Source: Smittium mucronatum
Taxonomy: Eukaryota; Kickxellomycota; Harpellomycetes; Harpellales; Legeriomycetaceae
NCBI GenBank assembly: GCA_001953115.1
Contig: LSSL01002192.1
Location: 1-64,000, forward strand
Direction: 5' to 3'
Length of the DNA: 64,000 bases
Position numbers and translations under genes: made by a program. Within the stretch, counting starts at the first letter, position 1; each line of letters starts with the position of its first letter. Below are positions 50,201-62,800 of this stretch, one piece after another. The notes beneath the pieces are model-generated. The model saw only the letters and a program-made list of their open reading frames with translations, did not search any database and was not told the origin of the DNA.

Positions 50201-52239
50201 GTAGCACATTGAAGGCTAAAAATTTTATTTATATTTATCGGTCTTTAAAATAGGTAAGATAAATGGCGATAGCTATGTAAAAGAAGTTTAAGTGTGAAAT
50301 AAATATATTTAAGGAGAGTTTAAAAAAGTTTCTCTTATATCTAATGCTATATCAGACTTTATTTTCATTAATTTTAAAAAAACAAAAGTGATTTTAAAAT
50401 AATTATCTTGAGTTTTTTATGAAATTATTTAAAACTACTAAAAAAATTCGACATTATTTAGAGAAAAAAATGTCCGAAAGAATAGCAAAAAAAAATCGTA
50501 CTTTTTAATTATATTTTTTAAAAATATTCTTTGGATTAGTTATAATTTTATTTAATATGAAATTAAATATTTCATTAATGCGCATGATGAAAAGCGACTG
50601 CTTTTTATTTTTAACAAATAAAGTTTTTAATAAAAAAGTAATTTCAATATAACTTTTATTTAAAGAACGTTTTTTTTTTTATTGTAATTAAATTTAAAAT
50701 AAATAATTATAAAAATTACTAGCATAATTTCTAAAAAAGTTAATTTTTATGTAATTATTCTATATTTTTTTTAAAAAATCTATTTCAATTATGAATTAAT
50801 TGGATAATATTCAATCAAGAATGAAGAATTTATAAAAAATAAGCGAGTAACATCATAAGATATAGCATTTATATATAAACGATTGCGGATATTTAAAATG
50901 TTTTAAAAAATAGAAAAATGATAGGAAAGGGTGAAGAAAAATCAAAAGTAACTTTAAAAATCACCAATTTTAGAAAACAACATTTGAAATTATATACTTG
51001 CTTTAAATTGAGATACACAATAATTTCAAAATAAGGGGGGTTTTACCATTATGACGTATCTTTAACTAAAAAAATGTAAGTAATCTAAAACACCCATAAA
51101 AAATAATTTTAGATTTATAATTAACCAAAAAATTTTGGATCGATTCCGTCAGAATTCATAAAATAAAAAATAAAAATCAATAATTTTTACTTTGAATTAT
51201 TTATTATTTATAATTAAAGTAAGCGTGGTATATTCAAAAAATACTACACTTAATCTATTTAGTTATAAAAAATTTTAATTAAAAAATCATTAAATAAAGA
51301 TCAGTTCAACTTTTAGCTGATGCTAGTTTATAAATATTTTATGCGCTTTAATTAATGATAAAAAGATAGTATCTTTTACCAAAAAATATACATGATTACT
51401 ATTAAATATTTTATCGTAATTTTTTACCTGTAAAGATAAAGCCATTCAATTTAAAAAAACGTGAACCCGAGTATCTAAATAACCTCTTATAAAAAAATTT
51501 TGATCGAGTTGTTTTTTAATATTATAATAAATAGCTAATTTATGATTCTAATGTAAAAAAATCTAATTTTATCAAATTTATTGGTCTGAAAAATTAATAA
51601 ACATTAGAAAAACTTAATACTCTCATAAAAAATTGTGATAAGTTATTTTGAAATAACTTTATCAACCTCTTACTGGTTAGATATATATTTAAATCGCACC
51701 TGATTAATCTAAATCCCAATCTAATCTATTTAAAACTAAATGTATTTAGAATTATATGCAACAAAATTGAGAATAAATAGCTTCATTTTTTCAAATTAAC
51801 CATCTTTGGGAGTAGATTTTTGACTTATTCTTTTTTGTGAATATTGGCTACCACAATAAGTCATAAGATTTTTTTTAACCAATAATACGAAATAATTGCT
51901 TTTTAATGACAGAATTTGCAATAAAATAATATTGATTTATGTTCGGCCAGCCCTGAAAGTGCTAAATTGACTCTGAAATAAGCATGACTATCAAATTTTA
52001 TATTCTAGATACTATCTATTATTTTATCGAAAAAACTGATTATTTATTCAAATATACAATTGAATTTTCATATTTTATAGAGGTTCGATTCTGCTTCTGC
52101 CTTATATTCTGTTAAATATCATGAGTAAAATAATTGACTATTTTATCTATTTCCGGATCCCTAAATCCAGTGTTAAATTTTATAGATTCCCTTCATCACC
52201 AATTTCGTATTAATTATATAAAATTTTGTCTTTTATCTA
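47264..52239. other. AT-rich gene desert
   Basis: No gene, RNA or large repeat recognised. Two minus-strand frames of about 60 codons (47838-48026 and 48425-48607) are compositionally random. Near 52081 there is a sequence resembling a tRNA B-box but without the rest of a tRNA. Confidence 0.5.
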
Positions 52240-52919
52240 CAACTTTTTATATAGCATCGCAGTTTCGTGATGTTAAAATTTTTAAAAATAAAACTAAAAC
52301 CCCTAAGAGTGAAATACCTTGCCGTGTTTTAGGAGCTTAATAGTGTACTTTTCGAAGTACACTAGACCAAAATTTCACACAGCGTTATACTATTCTTGGT
52401 TGGGAATAGTGGAGACAGCGCACAGATATTCGGAGGACAGCGATTACAGATGAGGACGATCTCGAAACAGGAGGAACCGATCGCTTAGCACATCTGAGAC
52501 ATATTCCAGTTCACAATTCCAGCGTTCGACAGTCAGAAGGATCTCGGCTTCTAACAGATATTTGTAGGAAAACCATGTCGATCAATCCCACGTTTGGGTA
52601 GGAGCATAATTAAATTAATCCTGTTAGAAGTAGGCTCTGACTAGGAGCTCAGTAAATTCGATGAACTATTATTCGTTGACAAAGAGCTTAATTCTTGATT
52701 GCACGTAACCTCAGTCATCAAGCCTACTTGAAGCAATGCCAAGGGGGGTCTTTCGGTTGGTAGATTGAACCCTTTTCCAGTAGATACGCAGCCGGTAGTC
52801 CGGCAGAGGAGCTTATTGTAGTTAGGATAATAGTCTTTTCTATCCGTCTTTTCATTTTTTTTCATATTTTTTAGTATAGTTTTTAATGATGTTATATTAC
52901 AATAAAATTCCGTGATACA
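52240..52919 (-). mobile_element. LTR-like repeat A, copy 2 (inverted)
   Basis: On the minus strand it starts TGTATCACGGAATTTTATTG at 52919 and matches 34636-35260 over about 620 bp. CTATATAAAAAG (52243-52254) lies just past the conserved block and looks like a promoter TATA box, as expected in an LTR. A 106-codon frame (52961-52641) overlaps its first half, but the equivalent frame in copy 1 is different, so I do not call it a gene. The copy is markedly GC-richer than its surroundings, consistent with transposon-derived sequence. No internal retrotransposon genes and no partner LTR are present nearby. Confidence 0.65.
52341..52364 (-). other. Conserved hairpin in repeat A, copy 2
   Basis: A perfect 10-bp stem TAGTGTACTT / AAGTACACTA. 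The loop reads TTCG on the plus strand and CGAA in element orientation. The stem is the same as in copy 1 (35191-35212). Confidence 0.7.
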
Positions 52920-55900
52920 AAAAAATAAAGCTAAAAATGACTCTTTTTTTAAAATCCTCAAGTTGAAAAAATTGATTGACTTTTTAAGAGATAGAAAATG
53001 AGTTCCAATTCAAAATTTTAGGAAACTAAGCTAATTATAGAGACTAATTTAACGGGATATTTCTATAAAATTAAAAACAAGAAGCATTTTCTATCTGACT
53101 GTAAAGAATTAGAAATTCTTACATCTTTAAAACTAAAATATTCGAATTTACAGTTTTATTTAAAATGAAAGTTTAGTGATGCTAGAATGTAATAAATAGC
53201 AAATAATTTCTAATTTCTCATTTTTTAAAGGTAAAAAAATAATAATTAACAGATAGAGCTCAAAATTTAATCCTAAAATCAACTTTGAAACCAATATCGT
53301 TATTTTACTTCTTCTATTAAATAACTGAAAGAGCTATTAATTAATACATTCTCAATTTAAATAATCCATCAAGTATTAACCAACTTTCAAGATATCAATT
53401 ATTTCGCCGAGTTATAAATCAATAGAATTTTTTTCGTTAATAACCGATTGTTTGCTAAATACGTAATTCGAATTTTAATATACGACAGGTATTTTGAAAA
53501 AAATGACTAATAAAAAATAAGAGATACATATTAAATGAGAATATCGTGTTTTTAAGATAATCAAGGGAATGTATTTTTTAGTTATAAGGTTTTATCATTA
53601 TAATACACAATTACGATATAATCTCTATTAAAAGTTTAAAATTGAATTATATAAGCCTTTAAAATAACGAAATAGGAATTTTTATTTATTTATTTGAAAT
53701 AAGGATAAATTTAATAAATACAAAATTTAAAAAAACTATAACAATAAGCTGTTAAAATAGAAAAATATTTTTTTCAAATCCTGAAATCCCTAATGGCTTT
53801 TTACTAACATGAAAATTTGCAAAGAAGGCGCAGATATCATTTATGTATTAGTGAAGATCCAAAGATATTTTCATCTCATTTATAAACACTACCCACAATT
53901 TTTTTAGAAGTCCATAATAATTATCACATAGTGTTCTAACGGAAGAAAATTTAGCATTATTGATAAGGTCAACTTGAATTTATATGGCTCTTTTTTAGAG
54001 TGAATCACAACTATTTATGTATGCACACCGAGATATCCTAAATAAGCAATGATGGTCACGAAATAAGGCTGACTTGGAAGTATAGCCTGTAGATTTTCTC
54101 GAAAAAACTTCTGATATACCATTTCTATATCTAAAAATATAATAAAATCAAATTAAGATCCATAATTATCTGTTCTAATTATTGTAACTCTTTTTTCAGA
54201 TAAGTATACGTATTTTTGTTTTACACTTTTATTTTTGTTTTTACCCGATTAAAATAATTTTTTATCTCTAAAAATCCCAAAAAAACCTTGGGACTTATTC
54301 AAAACAAACTTCAAATACCAGTGCAGCTTTGGGGTTTCGGTTAATAGACTTCATTTGTAAAAATAATTAAATTTTAATAAATACCAGAAAATATCAATAC
54401 GTTTTTTTTTCGTAAAATTTGCCATTCTTTCAATTGGGTTTTGAAAAGAGCCAGGGTTCATCTAAAAGCTCAGATAGATTGCTGAAAAGGATTATTACCT
54501 CTCAAAATATCTAAAAAAAATTTTAATTTATCTTAAGAGATGGATATGGTTTTTTTTTTCTAAGTTTCCCATCCCCTTAAAATAATCGCTTAGGAATAAA
54601 AATAAACTGTTAAATTCTTGAAAATTAAAATTCGTGAAGGTGTAAAAGTTATGTTCTGATAACTTATCAAATTATATATTCACCCTTTGAGATTCATAAT
54701 CTATAGAAACCTTCGTTGGATGATTTATGTTAGATGTGAGAGCCGCTAGTTTCCAATTGTTTAAAAAATTTTGGAATCTTAAGTCTGAAATTTATTTTAG
54801 GAAAAATATTATAATTTTCTGTTTTCTATTATTATGTTAAAAAAAAACATCTGATATAAATATAGATGTGAATTTATCCAAAAATTATGATTATTTTTCG
54901 TAGCAGATATTTATAAAAATCTTTAGTTAAATTAATCAAATAACCTATAAAAAGCAAAAAAAATTAATTTTCATTAATATCGATCAAATTTTTAATCGCT
55001 CAAGTTAATAAAAAATGGCAAAATATTCATAATAAATTATAATTTTAAATTTTTTATGTAAAAAAAATGTTAAGTTGAATAAATTTTCAGAATTCCAATA
55101 TTTGCTTGCATCTCAATTATACGAAAATTTTTAATTTTACGATTTATACGATTTATTAAGACCATGTATCAAACTTATTTTTTTGTTATATTTAAGAGGG
55201 TCCAATACGGTAATTTCCTAAAATATAATTATAAACATTTTTATAAAAGTCTTTACTCGCAAAATTCTGTATCTAACAATAAAATATATTACTTTGTAAA
55301 AGAAAAATGTAAAATAAAAATTCCATTATTTTTACAAAATCGTTTAAAAAACATTAGCGAACCTTTAATAAATTTTTTTTTAAAATCAATTTATTTTTTT
55401 ATTTCTTTTTAGTGCACGAAATATTTCCTCAACCATATTTTGGAAATAATTCATTTTCATTAATATAATTACTATACTAATAAAATATTTTAAATTAGGT
55501 TATAACATCAAATAAAAAACTCCCCCATTCTCCCATCATCTGCACCTAAAGGGCTTGAGATCTTTATTTCTATGTATTATAATGCATATTTGTTGTTTCA
55601 GAAAACTTTAGTATATTCTATGTGAATGAAAAAAACAAATGAAAACTTCTTTATATTAAAAAAAAATGCTAAACCGATTGGAGTTTAGCTAATATTCTCA
55701 TGAAATAAAATACGGATCTAAATTTTTTTATAATTTAAATCAAAGGATGATGAGAGCTTTGTAAAATATATTCATATTTTTTTGTTTTAGTAGAAGTAAT
55801 ATTATACATATTATTGGATTCTTTATGTGTATAATTTTTTTTAAAAAAAATTTCTTTTGTAAATCAAAATATAAAAACTCTTTCGAATGAAAAAAAAGAG

Positions 55901-57863
55901 CAAAAATTAACTATAATCAACCCGGTTATAACATTTATAAAATTTTACCGCAAGGTCATGAGATATAAAAAATATATTTAAACAGGACTTAATTAAATTA
56001 TACGAATAAAAATATATATAAAAATTTCAAATTTCGAAACAAAAAACTTAAATTTATTAATTAACTTAACTTTAAAAGATTCCAAATATAATTAAAAATT
56101 AAAAAAGAAAAAGTTAAGCTCTAGATCAGTGATATTTTATAAATTATATAATAAATAAGTCAAAGGCATATAAGATTAATACTTTATCGTATTTTTTATT
56201 TTTTAAAATTATATTGGATGGAGTTAAAGTTCTAATAAATAAAAAAACCGACTAATTTTCTATTTAAGGTAGTTATTTTACAATTCATTTTATACAAAAT
56301 ACATTATAAACCGGCAATTTGGCTGCATTATTGGAATTGTAAATACAAAAAATTCTTTTCAAAAACAAAAATATCTATACTTAAAACTAAGAAAAAAAAG
56401 AAATTTTAGACAATCTCTGTAATAAAAATAATATCAAGATTTTTTGGCCTGAAATCACTACTAAATTCTTCATTTCTGATTTGAACCCGACAAATAATTT
56501 ATGCAAATTTCTGTTTGATTCATAAATACAATAATTTTCATATAAATATAGAATAATTTTCAGAAAATCACCTGATTTCTTAAAAAAACTTTCAAAAGAT
56601 GTATGTTTTTTTCCATAGTAAAAATTTCTTTGATGAAAGGATAATTAAAATACATATCTTCTCCTAAAGGGTATTTTTTTATTTGAGAAAAGCTATATTT
56701 GTAGTTTGAAAACTTGAATAAGATTTTGTAAAAAACAAACATCACTTGTATATGGAATCCATTAATTATTCTAAAAGGTATTATATCTATGAAATATTCA
56801 AAATAAATTTAAAAAGTAAATATATTTTTTATAAATATATTTTAATAGGTTTAAATTTCTATTATTCTAATAAGATTTTTCTGACCTTAACATTTTAATA
56901 TATTTTGATAAGCTCTTATATTTAAACAATGAATTTATTATTTCCGATTAAAAAGTATCAACGATAATAATTTAATTTAATAATTATTTATGTAAAACTA
57001 TTTTTTTGGATCAATTATCGAATCGTGGTTTTATCAAATGTTATTTTAAGTTTTCGATTAATAATACACACTTATAGTAAATATAAATGAGCAATTATTC
57101 AATCCTAATATCTTTTATGGCTCCAGATGATGTTTAATTGAATTATGTAGATGTATTTAATAGTTGACATGACTTTTTAAAATCAAAAAAATTATTAAAT
57201 AAATATCGTTAATACAGTTAAAATTAAATTTAATTTCTCTATAATTCAAATTTAAATAGTCAAAATTCATATAGAGAATATCGAATTATAGTTTTGAAGA
57301 ATAATTCCTTCAGCAGATTTTTTATTGCAGAGCTTATTTAGTTCTACTTGATTAATGAAGCTACCAATTTTTCACTATATGTATTTTTTATAATCAATAA
57401 AAACAAATTAAAAAAAATTATAACAAATAATAATTTTTTTTTAAAATTTACATAAGCATAAATATGAGTATTTTGCATCATATCAGGTTGGAATAGCAAA
57501 ATATAATATTTATTATCCATAAAATAATTTATTTAACTCTATTAAAAGTTCTAGATAAAATTAAATTAAATCTTTATTTTAAGAATATAATATTAATAGA
57601 ACAATTTAGTGAAAAAAAATTCATTAAATAATAAATATACATATTTTTTTATAAAAATTTTTATTATTTTTTCAGAATCTACTGAAAGAGGAGGGTTTTC
57701 TTAAGACAAATTATTTCTTACAAAATTTATAAGCCTTTGCATTTATACTCAAATAAATCAAATATTTTTACTTGATTGGATGAAAAAACCTCATTTTTAT
57801 TCAATTTTTTATTTCAAATACACTAATCTTCAAATCTGTTAGTATTCTCATATTTAATCTATA
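52920..57863. other. AT-rich gene desert
   Basis: No supported genes. The frames at 55164-55412 (82 codons) and 56560-56745 (61 codons) are Phe/Lys/Tyr/Asn-rich, motif-free and probably chance. A C-rich patch near 55515-55560 has no associated structure. Confidence 0.5.
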
Positions 57864-58616
57864 TTAACAACCAAAATTTTTAAACTTTACTGATATGCCT
57901 GCATAACTTATTATAGTTGTATCTCCTTTTATCATATCTTTGGCTGCTCCAATTTCCCTGTTATAGGGTCCATCTAAAGCTTCTGATACAATGATATCGA
58001 TTTCAAAATTATAATGTTTTCAATTCTTTCTTTACCTATTTATCATATAGATATATTTTTTAAATTTTCTGATAAAATTATTTATTTCAATTCTTCTTTC
58101 CTTTTGTGATACAAGTTAGTTTTAACTAGAAAAAAAGTTTCATTTCTGTATGAATCTTTGTAAATAATATTTTCAATTGATGATCCTCCCCCCTTTTATT
58201 TAAGAATCAGATTAACTAGATTTAGATGCTTTTCATTCAGATTTGATTTATTATAGTCATTTCTCTCAATGTAGCTGATTCAAAGAACTCAAACTCTGAA
58301 ATTAAATAACCAAGTTTTTTTTAAATGAAATAGTTATCGTACTGCTATAATTATCCAGGAATTTCATTCAATCTTGTAATGTGACATTTAAATCTTTTTT
58401 TTTATACCTGATAAACCTTATTCGGAAATCGCGATAAAAAGTAGTTTGTACACTTCCAATTGTATCAATTTTCTTAATATTATGAAAATCTGAAATTGAA
58501 GAATGAATTTTGATTTTAGACCAGGTTTTTTCAATATAAATAGTATTTAATTTTTCAATTTTGCTTTTTACATGAAAAATCCAAAAAAAATCAATTGGGA
58601 TAAAATAATTATTAAA
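57864..58616 (-). pseudogene. Decayed unrecognised protein gene
   Basis: Minus-strand coding-like text runs for about 250 codons in pieces: 83 open codons (containing KTWSKIKIHSS, TFYRDFRIRF), an in-frame TGA, a shift in an A8 run into LGYLISEFEFFESATLRE, another shift into GGGSSIENIIYKDSYRNETF, then a final G+C-richer piece VSEALDGPYNREIGAAKDM and KGDTTIISYAG ending at TAA. The last piece has strong purine-first codon bias and roughly 40% G+C, which is hard to explain except as former coding sequence. The breaks argue against a working gene, although introns cannot be wholly excluded. No family was recognised. It shows no resemblance to the ~1,000-aa family. Confidence 0.5.
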
Positions 58617-59858
58617 TTAATATAATGCCTAAGACTTTGTAAAATGTTCTTATTATATTCAAAAAATTTATTAATGAGAAAAAACAGGGCTTTAATTTTG
58701 CATATATGATGATTTTTATATGTAATTATAAAAATCCAAAAGAATCGAAAAAAATTGGAGACTATCTCTTAATTCAGAAATTTATGGTAATAATCTTTAC
58801 CATTTCCAAATTGTAAAATCTACTTTTTTAATAAATAAAATTATTGATTAGTTTGAAATTTGAACCGATAAATAGAATTCTTATGTTGAAAAGATGCTAA
58901 ATATTTACTGAGCAGGTATGTTTTTTATATTCATCAACTTAGTGATTATTAAATTTTATTTTAGCCAATATCAATCATAGTATAATAAATCCTGGTCTTG
59001 GAAAGAATTACACAAAAACAAAAAGCATAATAACCTTATTAAATTTTATCTATGCTTTCATTCCATTGTTTAAGATAATATTTTATACGCAAAAAATTGA
59101 GATTTTGTTAATCTATTTTAATATACAACTAATAAAATGATGATTATTTAATACCCAAAAATTAAATATGTTCATTTATGCAATTTTTAATTAATATATG
59201 TATGACTGTGTTTTTTTATTTATCATCATTTCGATTGCTTTTATAAATCATTAATTGTAAAAATTTCAATTTTACGAGAGAAAGCATACACACAAAAGTA
59301 AAATAGCTGATTATATATATAATTATAAAATTTTAAATTTTATTAAGCTAAACAATAAAAAAAAGTTGCTGTTGCATTGTCAAATATTTTAAAGATATAC
59401 ACCACTTATATACCATTGTGGTAGTCGTTGCTGTTCTAACCCAAATTTAGGACATGTTTGCTGTTATGTGTTATTATTACATTAATATTTAAGAAATAAA
59501 TTACGGTGAATAATTAGAAAACGTTTATTCTTGTTGTAAATATTAAAAATAATTTCTGAAATATAAAATTCAGCTTGGGGATTTTTCATTATGTCCATGA
59601 TTTTAGAAATTGCAAAAAAACAAATTATCTGTATTCCATTGTTAAAAAATAATAAAAACCAAATAAAAAACAATTTTTTTATAATTAAATAACATAAATA
59701 GATAAATATTCTAATAAAATCATCAAACAACATTTGAAATTCTATTTAACCTTAATCTTTTATATCTTATAACAATTTTTTATTGAAAATTTTCTAAATT
59801 AATAATTTTTATAAAACGATTAAACATTTTCTGAATAACTGCGTTAAAAAAAGACAAA
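58617..59858. promoter_or_regulatory. 5' flank of paralogue 3
   Basis: AT-rich region between the decayed gene and paralogue 3. It must contain the promoter of paralogue 3. No TATA box could be singled out because TATA-like strings are everywhere. The minus-strand frame at 59482-59733 (83 codons) is hydrophobic and motif-free. Confidence 0.4.
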
Positions 59859-59875
59859 ACCCCATGAGGTAAAAA
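59859..59875 (+). promoter_or_regulatory. ACCCCAT box and minimal upstream ORF before paralogue 3
   Basis: ACCCCAT (59859-59865) stands ten bases before the start codon, and the same heptamer precedes the start of paralogue 2. Its final AT begins an ATG-AGG-TAA mini-ORF (59864-59872), in frame with the main start. If transcription begins upstream of this, the leader would carry a two-codon uORF that could damp translation. If ACCCCAT is a core promoter element, transcription would start at or after it. Confidence 0.4.
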
Positions 59876-62800
59876 ATGAGATATCCTGAAAAAATTGGGG
59901 GTTCAAGTTCGAAAATTCCCGAAAAAGGTCGCTTAAACGAGCATCACGAGTATCCTACAAATTTTTACAAGTATCTTCAGAAGGAAGAATCCGAGATAAA
60001 TGAAAATTTAATTAATATGAATGTATCAGTAGCTTCTGAAAATTCACTAGCGATAAACGCAGTTGATAAAGACTCTCTGCAAACAGTACATAGATTCGAA
60101 CACGAAATGGAAAATCAATTAAATTTAGACCTACGGGATTCAAAGTTGAACTTGATTTTTGAAATAAATCAAACAGAAAATAATGTAAGCACAAAAGAAG
60201 CGTATTATGAAAAGCAGGATATGTTGAAAAATCAAAACGATGAATTATATACAGGTGATTATATGTTATTTTCAGACATGAAGGACAAAACATTATATAA
60301 CTTCGAGCCGAGAGATGATGTTTTTTATTCAAAAAAAACAGAAGTTTCCAATGAGGAGATTGGTTTAAAATCAACCCTCGATTTCGAAAATTTTATATTC
60401 AACTCTGGAGAAAATGATTATTGCAATAAACCCTTTTCAAAAAAAAGATATCTTAATTGTGATTCAAAGGAATATAATTTTTTTGATAACGACAACCGCC
60501 AACATATAACTGACAGAAAAGTTGAGTCAATGCAAAAAAATACACCTGAAAAAAATTTTGGTAGGAGAATTAGTGGATTAATCAAAACTGTCACGAATAA
60601 TAATAATGATTTCACAAGTCAAAACATAGAATATAAGGGAGGCTTAGAAGGATTACTAGGGGACAACGAACTGGATTTAATTCAAGGAAATATCGGAAAT
60701 AGCACCTCATACTTTGAGAAAGATAATTCTGCTTTAGAAGGTATCACATCTGTCAAAAAAAGAAGTGACGATGAATTTAAAATCTTTCTAAACTCTCGGC
60801 TAACTAATATCAAGTTATCTCAAAATCTTTCTGATTTTATTTCATTAGCAGAAAATCAAGAATATTCGAATAAAGTTAGAGATATGGATTCAATTCAGGT
60901 ATCCCTAAGATCCTCCAATCAAACGATTTCACACAACAGTAAAGGGATATATTTGAACAAAATTTCCGAATTGGATAAATTCTTTAAAAAGGATTTAACT
61001 TTGGATAAAAATAATTCACTTGAAGTTTTAGACAGAAAAAACTATGATTCAAACAATTTTAAAAAAAATTTGGAGTACTATATACACAAATCTAGCCACG
61101 ATTTTAAAAATCTCACATCTGAAAGTGAAATATGTTATATTAAAGTTATATCCATATTCATGACAATGATGAACAATATGTATACTCGAATAAAGCTCTT
61201 AGGTTATGTAAAAAACAACTCAAATGCTATTTCAAAAGACTTAAACTACATTAAGACTCAAACATCCAAATTGAATTTTGATTATGAAATAAAGAGATTG
61301 AAGGATTGTCAAAACTCTCTTTTAGTCATGTTTAAAAAATGCAATATAGTAAGTTTGATTGAAGATTTTTTAGAAATCGGAGATGGGGTATGCTGCTTCA
61401 AAGGATCCTTCGAGACTAGCAAATATTCAAGTTTAGAAATTTCAAAGTTTATTGTCCAAATAAAAGTCGAAACAGAGATAATATCACAGAAAAACATTTC
61501 TTTGTTTTGGGATGGCATTTCTCAAACACAATCATACATTAAATTTGTTTCATTTCCCATTTTTCCGAATTTTCAAAAAAGTTTTAAAGATGTTTGTATG
61601 AATATCTTAAGCTCTAGAATAAACAATTTCTTTGAAAAAAACCAAAAAGTTGGAAAATCCAAAATCGATCTGATGGAAATATGCTCTAAATTAATAGAAA
61701 ATATATTTATATTCATCAACAACAATTTTTCTTTTATACATCCTGTTTATAAATACGAAGATCATGATTACAAGTTATGCATAAATAGCGATGGACTAAA
61801 TCGAAGAAAAAATTACAATTTCACATTTACTAATGTCAAAACCAGCTATTTCGACATTGATAGATCTTTTATTAGCTGCAACATATATACTGAACTATCT
61901 TTGGATGACGAAATAACTTTATACAATAGAAAATCATTTTTTGAAAATGAAGTACCCATTCAAAATTCTAAAGAGGATTGTTTGGTAAAAAATGATCAAG
62001 AGTGCTTTTTAAAAACCTTCTATTCCGAATTATGCCCTAATTATAGATCGGAAAATATAAAAAAATTACCAAACTTGCCTGATGAGATTAAATCCGATAC
62101 TTGTAATAGTATTTTAGAATCTTTGATTGATATCAAAATAAAAACGAATTTGGAATATACTATTATAAATAATTTCGACGATTCTTATGGTGAAATAATC
62201 GCTAATAAAAAAGTTGAAGCAGATTCTTTACAGAAAGATTTTCTTGAAAAAATGGGTTTATCTGAAAAAACTACTGGATTTTTAGTAAACCAGGAAACAG
62301 GATTTCATACAGGGTTTGTAGAAATTCTAAGTAGGGTTAAGAGATTTAAAACCGGAGAAAAGGTTTCCGGAAATGATCAGCTAAGTTTCATCTTCAGCAA
62401 AGAAGGATACAAAACATTTGTTGAGATATTACCAAATCCCCAAAATAAGTCAATTCTTACAGGAGGCAATCTCAAATGGATTCTTGCAAGACCCAACTAC
62501 TCTTATATTTCAGAATTACAAGCTACTGAATTTTTCATATTTGCAACTATTGAACCAATTGACAATAGTCATATGAGTAAATACGAAGAGCTAAGCACAG
62601 ATGAGTATATTACGTTAATTAAGAAGTCTAAGCATGATATTAATTTGGCTAAGGAATATTATCCATTTCCAATATTAAGAATATCAATTGATCAGAAAGG
62701 GGGGTATAGCAAATTTTATGTTTTTAAAAGTAGTATAAAATTCTTTTATTTGTATATCAAAATTTTGGGATCGAAAATTTTGGAGCCGAAAATTTTAGAT

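Noticed and set aside
52081..52103. tRNA B-box-like sequence AGGTTCGATTCTG
   Set aside because: No D-arm, anticodon stem or A-box upstream, the T-stem is imperfect, and the distance to any CCA is wrong. Also considered as a retrotransposon primer-binding site complement; the spacing to a tRNA 3' end does not fit.
52641..52961. 106-codon frame within repeat A copy 2
   Set aside because: The equivalent sequence in copy 1 is not open in the same frame, so the frame is not conserved. It starts outside the repeat.
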